A program made the translations under genes and the position numbers. From Paenibacillus planticolens (lineage in GTDB: Bacteria; Bacillota; Bacilli; Paenibacillales; NBRC-103111): 64,000 nt of DNA. Position 1 is the first letter of the stretch. Every line of letters begins with the position of its first letter. This document shows positions 7,030 through 16,645 of the stretch, in pieces. The notes below the pieces were generated by a model. That model saw nothing but the letters and a program-made list of their open reading frames with translations, had not been told where the DNA came from and did not search any database. The stretch covers positions 62,001-126,000 of the forward strand of contig NZ_WHNZ01000061.1 in NCBI RefSeq assembly GCF_013141725.1. The letters are read 5' to 3'.

Positions 7030-9105
7030 TAATGTTGCTTTGCGGGACAGATTTACTCGTCCTTGTTGGTCAATCTCGGTTACTTTCACCGTGATTTGAT
7101 CACCAACGTTAACGACATCTTCCACTTTCGCTACGCGTTCAGTGGAAATTTGAGAAATATGAACCAGTCCTTCTTTACCTGGCAATATCTCTACGAAAGC
7201 TCCGAATTTCTCTACGCGTTTAACTGTGCCGAGATACGTTTCACCGACAATCACTTCACGCACAATGCCTTCAATGATGGAACGCGCTTTTTCGTTCATC
7301 GCTTGATTGGAAGAAGCAATGAACACACGGCCGTCTTGTTCGATATCGATTTTCACGCCGGTTTCTTCAATGATTTTGTTGATGATTTTGCCGCCTGCTC
7401 CGATGACATCACGGATTTTATCAGGGTTAATGTTCATCGTCAAAATTTTCGGTGCGTATTCGGACAACGTTTTCTTAGGTTCAGAAATACGGGAAACCAT
7501 TTTGCTTAAAATGTGCATGCGGCCTTCTTTGGCTTGCTGCAAAGACTGCTGCAATATGTCGCGGTCGATCCCGTCGATTTTGATATCCATTTGAAGCGCT
7601 GTAATACCTTCTGCCGTACCCGCGACTTTGAAGTCCATATCGCCAAGATGATCTTCCATCCCTTGAATATCGGACAAAATGGAGAAATGGTCTCCGTCTT
7701 TAATCAGCCCCATCGCAATACCCGCAACCGGTGCTTTGATCGGCACGCCGGCATCCATAAGCGCTAATGTGCTTGCGCAAATACTTGCTTGGGATGTCGA
7801 ACCGTTGGATTCCAGAACTTCTGAAACTAGACGAATCGTGTAAGGGAAATCAGTTTCGTTAGGGATAATCGGCTCCAGAGCTCTCTCCCCTAGTGCACCA
7901 TGTCCGATTTCACGGCGACCCGGCGGACGAAGCGGTCTTGCTTCCCCTACGGAGAACGGCGGGAAATTATAGTGATGCATGAATCGTTTCGTTTCTGTAA
8001 GATCCAAGCCATCCAGGATTTGAACATCGCCTAGTGCGCCTAGTGTACATACGCTCAACGCTTGAGTCTGACCACGTGTGAACAAACCGGAACCGTGAGT
8101 GCGCGGCAGCAAATCAATATCGCAGTCAATCGCGCGGATTTCTTCTAATTTACGTCCATCCGGTCTTACTTTATCATGCGTAATCAAACGGCGGACTTCT
8201 TCTTTAACGATATCATAAAGCGTTTCTTTCACATCGCCTAACAACTCAGGCGTTTCAGCATACAAAGCTGTAAAATGTTCTACGGCTTCCGCATTTACAA
8301 CATCAATGGCTTCTTGTCTAGCATGTTTCTCGGAAATTTTGATGGCATCGACTAATCTAGCCTGTGCGAATTCGCGAACTGCTTTACTGACATCAGCGTC
8401 TACCGCATGGAGTTTCACTTCCATTTTAGGCTTGCCGGCGATTTCAACCAATTCTTCAATGATAGCGACAATTTTGCGAATTTCATCATGTCCGAACATA
8501 ATCGCTTCCAGCACAACGTCCTCCGACACTTCATTGGCGCCTGCTTCAACCATCATGATTGCGTCTTTCGTACCCGCCACTGTTAAGTGCAGATCACTTT
8601 TCTCTGCTGTCTCTCCCGTTGGGTTGACGACAAACTGACCGTCCACACGTCCGACAATAACGCCGCCGACAGGACCGTTGAAAGGAACGTCGGAAATGGC
8701 AAGAGCCGCGGAAGTCCCGATCATGGCTGCAATTTCCGGTGGACACTCTTGATCCACGCTCATGACCATGGAAACGATTTGGACGTCATTCCGGAATCCT
8801 TCCGGGAACAACGGACGAATCGGACGATCCGTCAAACGGCTGGCAAGAATAGCCTTTTCACTCGGACGGCCTTCACGCTTAATAAATCCGCCTGGAATTT
8901 TACCTACAGAATACAGTCTCTCTTCATAGTTAACAGTTAACGGAAAGAAATCCAGGTCTTTCGGTCCGCTGGATGCCGTAACTGTACTAAGCACAACCGT
9001 GTCGCCGTAGCGAACGGTTACTGCCGCATTGGCTTGTTTGGCTAGTCTGCCCGTTTCAAGAATGAACGGTTTGCCGCCAAGTTCCATTTGTACCCTTTTC
9101 TCCAT
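7003..9105 (-). CDS. pnp: Polyribonucleotide nucleotidyltransferase (PNPase)
   Basis: Phosphorolytic 3'-to-5' exoribonuclease of the mRNA degradosome, 700 residues. Two RNase PH-like domains (about 1-230 and 310-550) are followed by a KH domain with [15 protein letters not shown] near 565 and an S1 domain near 620-690 ([20 protein letters not shown]). Motifs [21 protein letters not shown] and [11 protein letters not shown] match the family. The ATG at 9105 follows AGGAGG. The gene follows rpsO, as in most bacteria, but a terminator lies between them, so pnp depends on readthrough or its own promoter in the 9106-9286 leader. Confidence 0.97.
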   Translation of the reverse strand: MEKRVQMELGGKPFILETGRLAKQANAAVTVRYGDTVVLSTVTASSGPKDLDFFPLTVNYEERLYSVGKIPGGFIKREGRPSEKAILASRLTDRPIRPLFPEGFRNDVQIVSMVMSVDQECPPEIAAMIGTSAALAISDVPFNGPVGGVIVGRVDGQFVVNPTGETAEKSDLHLTVAGTKDAIMMVEAGANEVSEDVVLEAIMFGHDEIRKIVAIIEELVEIAGKPKMEVKLHAVDADVSKAVREFAQARLVDAIKISEKHARQEAIDVVNAEAVEHFTALYAETPELLGDVKETLYDIVKEEVRRLITHDKVRPDGRKLEEIRAIDCDIDLLPRTHGSGLFTRGQTQALSVCTLGALGDVQILDGLDLTETKRFMHHYNFPPFSVGEARPLRPPGRREIGHGALGERALEPIIPNETDFPYTIRLVSEVLESNGSTSQASICASTLALMDAGVPIKAPVAGIAMGLIKDGDHFSILSDIQGMEDHLGDMDFKVAGTAEGITALQMDIKIDGIDRDILQQSLQQAKEGRMHILSKMVSRISEPKKTLSEYAPKILTMNINPDKIRDVIGAGGKIINKIIEETGVKIDIEQDGRVFIASSNQAMNEKARSIIEGIVREVIVGETYLGTVKRVEKFGAFVEILPGKEGLVHISQISTERVAKVEDVVNVGDQITVKVTEIDQQGRVNLSRKATLTSQVPAQT

Positions 9106-9156
9106 AATATCCTCCTAAGGAATGTTCATATTCATTATGTGTTGTGATACGCATAC

Positions 9157-9228
9157 ACAAAAAGGAAGGTCAGTGACCTCAACATGGTGACTCCGTATGT
9201 ATCCAAAGAATGCCTTGAGCTGGAGTCA
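9157..9228 (-). other. Hairpins in the pnp upstream leader
   Basis: The 181 bases between the rpsO terminator and pnp contain two inverted repeats: TGACTCC/GGAGTCA (9188-9194 with 9222-9228, 27-base loop) and GAGGTC/GACCTT (9167-9180) followed after two bases by TTTTT. The second resembles a weak terminator or attenuator about 60 bases before pnp. I see no convincing sigma-A promoter here. Function is not established. Confidence 0.4.
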
Positions 9229-9286
9229 TCCTCTAATTCTGCGTAGTGTCTAGTATTTCCTTCTTTTTCCGTTTTAAAAATACAAG

Positions 9287-9354
9287 AAAAAGCAACCTCG
9301 TTGCCACTCTCTGCGCAAGCTTTATCAAGCCCAGCAAAGGAGCAACAGGTTGCT
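9287..9354 (-). terminator. Intrinsic terminator after rpsO
   Basis: Stem AGCAACCT/AGGTTGCT (9347-9354 with 9291-9298), long loop, then TTTTTC. It starts 14 bases after the rpsO stop. Confidence 0.75.
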
Positions 9355-9368
9355 TCTCATTGTCGGTT

Positions 9369-9638
9369 TTATCGACGCAAACCAAGCTTTTCGATCAAAG
9401 CACTGTAACGGCTCACATCTTTGTTCTTCACGTATGCTAGCAGCTTACGGCGTTGTCCAACCATTTTAAGCAAACCACGACGGGAGTGGTGATCTTTCTT
9501 GTGCGTACGAAGGTGGTTCGTAAGGTTAACAATGTTCTCTGTAAGGATTGCTACTTGTACCTCAGGTGAACCCGTATCGGTATCGTGTACCTTGTGAGTT
9601 TGAATCAGTTGTGTTTTGCGCTCTTGAGTTAATGCCAT
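9369..9638 (-). CDS. rpsO: 30S ribosomal protein S15
   Basis: Primary 16S rRNA-binding protein of the central domain, 89 residues, the exact family length. It shows [16 protein letters not shown] and [23 protein letters not shown], both hallmark segments for the rRNA three-way-junction contact. The start ATG at 9638 follows AGGAGATG. It has its own promoter and a structured leader, between ribF and pnp. Confidence 0.98.
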   Translation of the reverse strand: MALTQERKTQLIQTHKVHDTDTGSPEVQVAILTENIVNLTNHLRTHKKDHHSRRGLLKMVGQRRKLLAYVKNKDVSRYSALIEKLGLRR

Positions 9639-9745
9639 GATTGTTCATCTCCTAAATTCTATTGTATCCCCGTAAGCCTAGAAATCGCCGATGATAGCGT
9701 GTATCCAAGCTTAGGTTCATGCCAAAGGGAATGTTCCTTGGGCAA
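9639..9745 (-). promoter_or_regulatory. Structured rpsO mRNA leader, possible S15 autoregulatory element
   Basis: Between the predicted promoter and the rpsO ATG the transcript can form CCAAGG/CCTTTGG and CCTAAGC paired with GCTTA-C-GG (bulged C) stems. Ribosomal protein S15 is known to repress its own mRNA through leader structures in several phyla. The stems are seen; the regulatory role is inferred. Confidence 0.45.
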
Positions 9746-9753
9746 CGTTAAAC

Positions 9754-9783
9754 AGTATATCATACTCGCACAGTAGAAGTAAA
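9754..9783 (-). promoter_or_regulatory. Sigma-A promoter of rpsO
   Basis: TTTACT (9778-9783) and TATACT (9754-9759) on the minus strand with an 18-base spacer, starting just downstream of the ribF stop. Confidence 0.6.
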
Positions 9784-9792
9784 TGCTTGTTT

Positions 9793-10740
9793 CTATTCAG
9801 GCGATGATAGTTTATTTTTTGCCGTTTCTGCATCCACCTTAATTTGTGCGACCAGTTCGTCAATGGACGAAAACTTGCGCTCCGGGCGGAGAAAAGCAAT
9901 AATTTCGACTTTCATCTGTTCGCCATAGATTTGCTCGGAAAAATCAAATAAATGGGCCTCAAACGAAGGTTTCAACTCTCCGGTTGCGAATGTCGGCTTC
10001 ACGCCAATGTTCATGACACCTTTATACGTTTCCCCTTTGACTGAGGCTTTAATCGCATAAACACCATTTGTTGGGATGACATAGGTTTCATCCAATTGAA
10101 GATTAGCCGTTGGGAATCCTAACAGTCTTCCCCGCTTTTCGCCATCCACCACGATGCCGCTAATGCTGTAGGGACGCCCGAGAAGTCTCGTCACTGTGTC
10201 AATATTCCCTTGCTGCAACGATTCACGAATGAGTGTGGAACTTACTTTTTCGCCGTCCATTTGAAAGGGTCTCACCACTTCCACAGAAAATTTCCCATGA
10301 CTCAGCTCACAAAGCGTATCCGGATTCCCTTTACCTTGATAGCCGAATGTAAAATCAAAACCGCAAATCACACTGTTAACGCCAAGTTGATCCAATACTT
10401 GATCCACGAACAGTTCCGGAGATAGCCGCATGAGCGAAGCATCGAACGTAACAATGTAGGTATGATTGACACCCAGCGAGGCAAATATATCCATCTTCTC
10501 TTTCATTGGTGTCAAGAGATCCATGTATTTATCCTGCCCCATTACCGCTCTTGGATGAGGGTGGAAGGTCATGATCGCCGTCGGAAGACCAAGCTTCTTA
10601 GCCGTAAGTAAGGCTCGCCCGATGACCTCCTGGTGTCCCAAATGTACACCATCAAAATCACCAATGGCCACAACCTGCTCTCCAACAAACACTTGTGGAG
10701 AATCAAAATCAATGGGATATGATATGGGTATTATTTGCAT
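9793..10740 (-). CDS. ribF: Bifunctional riboflavin kinase / FAD synthetase
   Basis: Converts riboflavin to FMN and FMN to FAD, about 315 residues. The N-terminal nucleotidyltransferase domain shows GDFDGVHLGHQ near residue 25-35; the C-terminal flavokinase domain shows RPYSISGIVVDGEKRGRLLG and FPTANL. I prefer ATG at 10740; an in-frame GTG at 10755 is possible, and the ribosome site (AGGTGA) does not settle it. The gene follows truB, as in B. subtilis (ribC). Confidence 0.94.
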   Translation of the reverse strand: MQIIPISYPIDFDSPQVFVGEQVVAIGDFDGVHLGHQEVIGRALLTAKKLGLPTAIMTFHPHPRAVMGQDKYMDLLTPMKEKMDIFASLGVNHTYIVTFDASLMRLSPELFVDQVLDQLGVNSVICGFDFTFGYQGKGNPDTLCELSHGKFSVEVVRPFQMDGEKVSSTLIRESLQQGNIDTVTRLLGRPYSISGIVVDGEKRGRLLGFPTANLQLDETYVIPTNGVYAIKASVKGETYKGVMNIGVKPTFATGELKPSFEAHLFDFSEQIYGEQMKVEIIAFLRPERKFSSIDELVAQIKVDAETAKNKLSSPE

Positions 10741-10789
10741 ATAAGTTCGTTTCACCTATCCATTTCAACCTGTCCCTGAATGTAATGGG

Positions 10790-11704
10790 TTAAAGAAATA
10801 CTTTTGAAGGAATCAGGATTTGGCTGGCGCTTTTCCATTCAAATAGACCAAGGAACCGTTTATCGGGAGAATAAGCACGAAGCAAGGTTTGCGAACCCGC
10901 TGCACCTGCTATCCGACTCGAAGACAGTGATATCCGTTTCCCTTGTTGAGCATATACAGCTTCTTGCTCGGTAAGATCAACAGAAGGGATATGGGAAATC
11001 GCCTGATCCATAGGAATCATCCGGTCTTGCAACACGCCTAGTGCCTTCATTTCTTTAATCTGCTCAAAGGTTAAACACTGTTCCTGCCGGATACTGCCGG
11101 TCGAAGTCCGAATCAAGCTTTTCATAACCGCGGGATATCCTAAAGCTTTGCCAATATCAACACATAAGGTTCTAATATAGGTTCCTTTGGAGCAGGATGC
11201 CCGAAAATGAATTTCCGGATGCTTCTGCTGTAAGTCCATATGAAGAATCTCCAGTTGATGAATGGTCACTTTGCGGGATTTCCGCTCTACTTCTTTCCCT
11301 TCCCGGGCCAGTTCATAGAGTCGTTTCCCATCTACCTTAACGGCCGAGAACATTGGCGGAGTCTGTTCAATCTCTCCGATAAAGCGATGCAGTACCTCGC
11401 GGACTAGCGCTTCATCCAACCGTACCTCGGAGACTTCCTCCAATACGTTGCCGGTCATGTCCTCCGTGTCCGTTGAAAGTCCGATTGTAAGCTTAGCCTC
11501 ATACTCCTTAGGCAGTTCCTGAATATATTCGACCATTCGGGTCGCTCGACCAATGCAAAGCGGCAGAACCCCCGTCACCTGCGGATCTAGCGTACCTGTG
11601 TGGCCAATTCGTTTGATTCCAAGAATACCTCTGACTTTAGCTACGACATCATGCGATGTGAAGCCTTCCGGTTTCCAAACAGGCAAAATGCCTTCTAACG
11701 TCAT
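10790..11704 (-). CDS. truB: tRNA pseudouridine(55) synthase
   Basis: Makes the universal pseudouridine 55 in the T-loop of tRNA. In this 304-residue protein the catalytic Asp motif GHTGTLDPQVTGVLPLC begins near residue 35, preceded by WKPEGFTSHDVV; KGTYIRTLCVDIG near residue 170 is the second core motif. A C-terminal PUA-like domain follows (about 240-300). The ATG overlaps the nrnA stop as ATGA, so translation is coupled. Confidence 0.96.
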   Translation of the reverse strand: MTLEGILPVWKPEGFTSHDVVAKVRGILGIKRIGHTGTLDPQVTGVLPLCIGRATRMVEYIQELPKEYEAKLTIGLSTDTEDMTGNVLEEVSEVRLDEALVREVLHRFIGEIEQTPPMFSAVKVDGKRLYELAREGKEVERKSRKVTIHQLEILHMDLQQKHPEIHFRASCSKGTYIRTLCVDIGKALGYPAVMKSLIRTSTGSIRQEQCLTFEQIKEMKALGVLQDRMIPMDQAISHIPSVDLTEQEAVYAQQGKRISLSSSRIAGAAGSQTLLRAYSPDKRFLGLFEWKSASQILIPSKVFL

Positions 11705-12702
11705 ATCAGCTTGCTCCCTACTTCCTGAACCATTCTTGCCACTGCCTCTTCAAGCGTTCCTGGGATTGTACAGCCGGATGCACGCACATGACCGCCACCG
11801 CCAAGGGATTGAGCGATCGCTGCAACGTCAACAAGACCTGAAGAGCGAAGACTTACTTTAATTATTCCGGGCGCTTTCTCTTTAAAAAGCATGCCCACCT
11901 CGACGCCTTCCACATTGCGCGGATAGTTGACGAGTCCATCCAAATCCTCATTAGAAGCCCCCGTAAACTCTAAATCCTCTAGGGAAACAGCAAGCCACGC
12001 AAGTTTACGCTCATGGGCAAATGAAAGGGTAGACAGCGCCTTTTGCAAGAGAACGATTTGCGAATACGTCACTCGCTCTAATACTTGCTCAGCAATCTCG
12101 GAGCCTTGGACACCTAGATCAAGCAAGTTCGCTCCCATCTGCATAACTTCCGGCGAAGTATTCGAATATCGAAAGCCGCCTGTATCTGTTAGCAAGCCTG
12201 TGTATATACAGTCTCCAAATGACAGGTTTAAGTTCATATTCATATGTATGGCTAAATCATACAGAATCTGAACGGTCGCGGCCGCATCATCCTTAATCAA
12301 ATGACACGAACCAAATCTATCATTAGTCGGATGATGGTCAATATTGAGCAACTGGGCTTGTCCATCAAAAAGAGTGCTGACCCTACCTATTCTGGAGAAA
12401 TCAGCACAATCAACACTTATTATAGTCTGGAACTGCCTGTTCGGCATCTCCTTGCCAAAATCGAGCACGAGATCGCTTCCCCATAAATAGGAGAATTTCG
12501 TAGGCATTGCGCCCTCGTTGATTAGGGTAAAGGTTTTGCCTAGTTGGCTCAGAAGCCAACCCATCGCGTATGTAGAGCTGGCGGCATCCCCATCCGGCTG
12601 GATGTGAGATACCACCAAGAAATCATCATGCTGCTCGATAAACTTAGCTGCTGCTTCCAGCTGCTGGCTATATTCGGTGGCATGGATCATTCTGCTGCTC
12701 AT
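11701..12702 (-). CDS. nrnA: DHH-family nanoRNase / 3',5'-bisphosphate nucleotidase
   Basis: A DHH/DHHA1 phosphoesterase of 333 residues that degrades 2-5-mer RNAs and pAp. Metal motifs are SHIQPDGDA (32-40), a middle Asp segment SVDCADF, and NIDHHPTND near 118-125; the DHHA1 domain ends with GGGGHVRASGC. In B. subtilis NrnA is encoded elsewhere and ylxP lies in this operon; the rbfA-nrnA-truB order seen here is common in other Firmicutes. Start and stop both overlap neighbours as ATGA. RecJ-like activity is less likely because of the short length. Confidence 0.92.
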   Translation of the reverse strand: MSSRMIHATEYSQQLEAAAKFIEQHDDFLVVSHIQPDGDAASSTYAMGWLLSQLGKTFTLINEGAMPTKFSYLWGSDLVLDFGKEMPNRQFQTIISVDCADFSRIGRVSTLFDGQAQLLNIDHHPTNDRFGSCHLIKDDAAATVQILYDLAIHMNMNLNLSFGDCIYTGLLTDTGGFRYSNTSPEVMQMGANLLDLGVQGSEIAEQVLERVTYSQIVLLQKALSTLSFAHERKLAWLAVSLEDLEFTGASNEDLDGLVNYPRNVEGVEVGMLFKEKAPGIIKVSLRSSGLVDVAAIAQSLGGGGHVRASGCTIPGTLEEAVARMVQEVGSKLI

Positions 12703-13058
12703 ACGCTTGGATTTCCTTCCTGATTTAGCTTGTGGAGCAAGTTTTGGATATGACTTCCGTAATCGATAGACGTATCAAACTTAAACTGCAGTTCCGGAAT
12801 TTTACGCAATCGGATCCGTTTGCCTAACTCGGAACGGATGTATCCCGAACCGGCAGAAAGTGCCTTTAGCGTGGCCTCTTTCTGTTCGTCGGTGCCCATG
12901 ACGCTAAGAAACACGCGTGCTAAGGAAAGATCATTCGTTACTTCAACCCCCGTAACCGTTAAGAAACCGATACGCGGATCTTTCAATTCGGATTGTACGA
13001 TTTGGCTTAATTCTTTCTTAATTTGCTCGCCAACTCGACCTACACGCACTCTAGCCAT
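12699..13058 (-). CDS. rbfA: Ribosome-binding factor A
   Basis: A KH-fold 30S maturation factor of 119 residues that helps process the 5' end of 16S rRNA. It shows RVGEQIKKELSQIVQSELKD and the RLRKIPELQFKFDTSIDYG segment typical of RbfA. It follows infB by six bases and overlaps nrnA by four, within the nusA-infB operon. Confidence 0.95.
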   Translation of the reverse strand: MARVRVGRVGEQIKKELSQIVQSELKDPRIGFLTVTGVEVTNDLSLARVFLSVMGTDEQKEATLKALSAGSGYIRSELGKRIRLRKIPELQFKFDTSIDYGSHIQNLLHKLNQEGNPSV

Positions 13059-13064
13059 TTGTTA

Positions 13065-15992
13065 TCACCTCTCAACGGACTCCATGATGAAGGCTTCGAT
13101 AATGTCGCCCTCTTTAATATCATGATAACGCTCCAGAGATATACCACATTCGTAACCTTGTGCCACTTCTTTTTGGTCGTCCTTAAATCGTTTCAAGGAA
13201 TCAATTTTACCTTCATGGACAACAATACCGCTGCGGATCAAACGAGTTTGTGCATTGCGCGCAATCTTGCCCGAAATAACCATACAACCGGCGATTGTTC
13301 CTGAACCCGTAATTTTGAACACGTTACGTACTTCAGCTTGACCGAGAACGACTTCTTTGAAGATAGGATCCAACATGCCTTTCATCGCTTGCTCGATTTC
13401 TTCAATGACGTTGTAGATGATGTTATGCAGACGAATATCAACTTTCTCTTGATCTGCCGTTGCTTTGGCAGCAGATTCAGGACGAACGTTGAAACCGATG
13501 ATAATCGCGTTGGATGCAGAAGCAAGAATAATATCGGACTCCGTAATCGCCCCTACGCCGTTATGCAGGATTTTGACGCGAACGCCTTCCACTTCGATCT
13601 TCTCGAGCGAGCTTTTCAGAGCTTCAACGGAGCCTTGAACGTCGCCTTTGATGATGACATTCAGATCCTTGATTTCGCCGTCTTTAATATGTTTAAAGAG
13701 GTCATCCAGCGTCACGCGTGAATTCGCGGTCATCTCTGATTGACGCAGAGCAATGGAACGACGATCTGCGATGTCTCTTGCTTTACGCTCATCTTCATAC
13801 ACTAAGAATGGATCTCCAGCTTGAGGAACGTCCGTAAGACCTGTAATTTCAACTGGTGTAGACGGACCTGCCTCTTTCAAGCGTTTGCCCTTATCGTTAA
13901 CCATCGCACGGATACGTCCGAAGTGAACGCCCGCAACGAAGCTGTCTCCTACTTTCAGCGTACCATGTTGAATCAGGACACGAGCCACAGGGCCTCTTCC
14001 TTTATCCAACTCAGCTTCAATAACAGTTCCTCTTGCACGTTTGTTCGGGTTAGCTTTGTATTCTTGAACTTCCGCCACGAGCAAGATCATCTCAAGCAGA
14101 TTTTCAAGTCCGATACGCTGTTTCGCGGAAATTTCGCAGAAGATCGTATCGCCGCCCCACTCCTCCGGAACCAATTCATAAGCGGTGAGAGCCTGCTTGA
14201 TTTGGTCAGGATTAGCGCCTTCTTTATCAATTTTGTTCACGGCAACGATAATTGGAACGCCAGCTGCTTTAGCGTGGTTGATCGCTTCTACGGTTTGTGG
14301 CATTACACCGTCATCTGCAGCAACGACGATAATCGTAATATCCGTAACTTGCGCACCGCGGGCACGCATCGTTGTAAATGCTTCGTGACCCGGAGTATCC
14401 AAGAACGTGATCTTTTTATGGTTAACTTCGACTTGATACGCCCCGATGTGCTGTGTGATTCCGCCAGCTTCCCCTTCGGTAACGCTTGTTTTACGAATGG
14501 CATCAAGAAGTGTCGTTTTACCATGGTCAACGTGACCCATAATCGTAACAACTGGCGGACGCTCAAGCAGATCTGCCTCGTCATCCACTTCTTCAATCGT
14601 CTCGAAGTTGTCTTCTTCAACTTTGATTTTAATCTCAACTTCAACGCCGAATTCAGTTGCAATCAATTGAATAGCGTCCAAATCAAGCTCTTGGTTAATC
14701 GTCGCCATTGTTCCTAGGAACAATAATTTTTTGATAACTTCAGAAGCATCTTTGTGGAGCAATTTAGCTGTTTCACCAACCGTCATGCTGCCGCGAACGA
14801 TGATTTTCTTAGGTGTGTTATCAATTTTCTCTTTCTTAACGGTTTCTTGCTGATATCTGCCGCGGTTGTTACCACGTTGATTACCACGGTTGTTGCCAGA
14901 TGGCCCGCGGTTTCCGCCAGAGCGGTTATCATCAAAACGTTTAGGCGTTGGTTTGGATTTCTTGGTTGTAATCACGCCTGCTTTCGCTGCTGCATCATCC
15001 AATTCAGCTGCTGTTGCGCCTACGTGGAACTGCGGCTTAGCTTCCTGAATCACAGGTCTTCCGCTTTGATTATTGTTGCGGTTGTCAAACGGCTTGTTTT
15101 GACGGTTTGGCCCTGCACTGCGGTTCGGACTCGAACCTTGCGGACGGCCGCTATTCGCGCTTTGTCCGCCACCTGTCGAACCACCTGCACCTTGACTAGG
15201 ACGGGATCCCGCATAGTTGCTGTTGGTGCGCGGAGCTCCGCCTTGACCTTGACCTTGACCTTGACCGCCCGGACGTTGGCTGTTATAGCCGCCTGTCGAG
15301 CCGCCGGGACGTCCGTCGTTGGAACGGAAAGGAGGTCTGTCGCCGGAACGCTGTCCGCCTTGGGAAGAACCTTGACCTTGGTAGCCTTGACCAGCTGGAC
15401 GCTGACCGCCTTGGTTTGACCCTTGGTAACCGGAACGCTGTCCACCTTGGCTGGAACCTTGACCACTAGGACGCTGACCGCCTTGGCCTTGGTAGCCTGT
15501 GCGCCCGCCTTGACTGTTTGGACGGCCGCCTTGACTGGAACCTTGACCACTTGGGCGACTATCGCGCTGAGGTTGGGAAGGACGACTCGCAGTATTAGGC
15601 GTAGATTGTGTTTGCTGTGGTGTCACTGCACCTGCACCTGTAGTTGTACTGTTGGCTGATTGTTCTGAAGAAGCAACCGGCTTGGAAGCTGCCGTTGCTG
15701 CACCTTTATTCTCTTGTGCTGGAGCCTGCGCTGCAGGATTCTGATTCGTCGTTGATGAACTCACATTTCCTCCGTCCGTAGCTGCTCGTTTGGCAGCCGC
15801 ATTTGCTTTTATATCACGGAAAAATTTCTCCACGGAACTAACCGCGTCATTTTCCATTACACTCATATGATTGTTAACTGGGATATTTAATCGTTTAAGA
15901 ATCGTAATAATCTCTTTACTGCTCATATTGAGCTGTTTGGCATATTCGTATACGCGTGTCTTATCTTTATTATCTTGTTGTTTATTGGTCAA
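13065..15992 (-). CDS. infB: Translation initiation factor IF-2
   Basis: The GTPase that brings fMet-tRNA to the 30S subunit, 975 residues. An N-terminal IF2N-like domain (1-60) is followed by a very long low-complexity linker (about 75-370), rich in Gly, Gln, Ser, Arg and Asn with recurring QGGQR/GYQGQG units. A second IF2N-like domain comes next, and the G domain starts near residue 482 with [18 protein letters not shown] and NKID. EF-Tu-like domains complete the protein. The start is TTG at 15992 behind GGAGGTGG, overlapping the ylxQ end by 11 bases. No ylxP gene follows, unlike B. subtilis. Confidence 0.97.
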   Translation of the reverse strand: MTNKQQDNKDKTRVYEYAKQLNMSSKEIITILKRLNIPVNNHMSVMENDAVSSVEKFFRDIKANAAAKRAATDGGNVSSSTTNQNPAAQAPAQENKGAATAASKPVASSEQSANSTTTGAGAVTPQQTQSTPNTASRPSQPQRDSRPSGQGSSQGGRPNSQGGRTGYQGQGGQRPSGQGSSQGGQRSGYQGSNQGGQRPAGQGYQGQGSSQGGQRSGDRPPFRSNDGRPGGSTGGYNSQRPGGQGQGQGQGGAPRTNSNYAGSRPSQGAGGSTGGGQSANSGRPQGSSPNRSAGPNRQNKPFDNRNNNQSGRPVIQEAKPQFHVGATAAELDDAAAKAGVITTKKSKPTPKRFDDNRSGGNRGPSGNNRGNQRGNNRGRYQQETVKKEKIDNTPKKIIVRGSMTVGETAKLLHKDASEVIKKLLFLGTMATINQELDLDAIQLIATEFGVEVEIKIKVEEDNFETIEEVDDEADLLERPPVVTIMGHVDHGKTTLLDAIRKTSVTEGEAGGITQHIGAYQVEVNHKKITFLDTPGHEAFTTMRARGAQVTDITIIVVAADDGVMPQTVEAINHAKAAGVPIIVAVNKIDKEGANPDQIKQALTAYELVPEEWGGDTIFCEISAKQRIGLENLLEMILLVAEVQEYKANPNKRARGTVIEAELDKGRGPVARVLIQHGTLKVGDSFVAGVHFGRIRAMVNDKGKRLKEAGPSTPVEITGLTDVPQAGDPFLVYEDERKARDIADRRSIALRQSEMTANSRVTLDDLFKHIKDGEIKDLNVIIKGDVQGSVEALKSSLEKIEVEGVRVKILHNGVGAITESDIILASASNAIIIGFNVRPESAAKATADQEKVDIRLHNIIYNVIEEIEQAMKGMLDPIFKEVVLGQAEVRNVFKITGSGTIAGCMVISGKIARNAQTRLIRSGIVVHEGKIDSLKRFKDDQKEVAQGYECGISLERYHDIKEGDIIEAFIMESVER

Positions 15993-16311
15993 TATGTTCC
16001 ACCTCCGCAGGATTTACTTGACTTTTCTGCAGCATCTGCGCGAAGCCTCCGTCCAATACACCTATGGTGACACGCATCTCTTTTCCAATGCTGCGGCCCA
16101 ATTCATACTTCGATCCAACTTCCATAAGGGTTACCCCATAATATTGGCATTTGTCCTGAAATTTCTTGCGTGTATTAGCCGAAGCATCCTCCGCCATAAT
16201 GACAAGTTTGGCCTCTCCCGAACGAATGGCTTTAAAAACGCCCTCGTCTCCGGTAACAAGCTTCCCCGCCCGCATCGCCAATCCCAACTGGTTCAAAAAT
16301 TTAGGATTCAT
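15982..16311 (-). CDS. ylxQ: L7Ae/L30e-family RNA-binding protein YlxQ
   Basis: A 109-residue member of the L7Ae kink-turn-binding family, found between nusA and infB in Firmicutes. [19 protein letters not shown] at the N-terminus and [17 protein letters not shown] are the family's hallmark segments. The start at 16311 lies just behind GGAGGAATCGGAGG and within the end of ylxR; the frame is open further upstream but overlaps ylxR fully. A ribosome-associated role is inferred from family and context. Confidence 0.9.
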   Translation of the reverse strand: MNPKFLNQLGLAMRAGKLVTGDEGVFKAIRSGEAKLVIMAEDASANTRKKFQDKCQYYGVTLMEVGSKYELGRSIGKEMRVTIGVLDGGFAQMLQKSQVNPAEVEHIDQ

Positions 16312-16615
16312 CCTCCGATTCCTCCTCTTTCGAGGAGAGAAATTCATCTTCAACCCGAATGAAATCTTGCTCCAATTGGTCATAAATATCGGCGCCAACG
16401 GCATGCTTAAGTGCTCGATCCAAGGCTTTGCTTTTCTTCGCCAATTTAAAACAAGAAACTTTACCACATAAGTAGGCACCGCGCCCGGACTTTTTCCCTT
16501 TAAGATCAATGAGAATGTCATCCTCAGGCGTTTTGACGACGCGGATCAACTCCCTCTTCGGCATCATTTCCTGGCAGGCCACGCATTTTCTCAGAGGGAC
16601 TTTTCTCTGCTTCAT
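16301..16615 (-). CDS. ylxR: YlxR-family RNA-binding protein (RnpM)
   Basis: A 104-residue protein with RKCVACQEMMPKRELIR (a CxxC-like zinc or structural motif) and KSGRGAYLC, diagnostic of the YlxR family. B. subtilis YlxR/RnpM has been described as an RNase P modulator and nucleoid-associated regulator. The C-terminus is acidic ([10 protein letters not shown]). ATG at 16615 follows AAGGGGTGA; a GTG nine bases upstream is less well placed. It lies between nusA and ylxQ. Confidence 0.9.
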   Translation of the reverse strand: MKQRKVPLRKCVACQEMMPKRELIRVVKTPEDDILIDLKGKKSGRGAYLCGKVSCFKLAKKSKALDRALKHAVGADIYDQLEQDFIRVEDEFLSSKEEESEDES

Positions 16616-16645
16616 TCCGATCACCCCTTGTTTCCAAACAAAAAC

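Noticed and set aside
13821-14717. Open plus-strand frame of about 298 codons opposite infB
   Set aside because: It is antisense to the conserved G-domain region of IF-2, has no ribosome site or recognisable domain, and results from codon bias on the minus strand.
14754-15419. Plus-strand frame of about 221 codons opposite the infB linker
   Set aside because: Its apparent Thr/Ala/Arg-rich sequence is the complement of the Gly/Gln/Ser repeats of IF-2, not a protein.
16312-16521. 70-residue N-terminal extension of ylxQ
   Set aside because: It lies entirely inside ylxR in another frame, has a nonsense-like composition, and the ATG at 16311 has strong ribosome sites.
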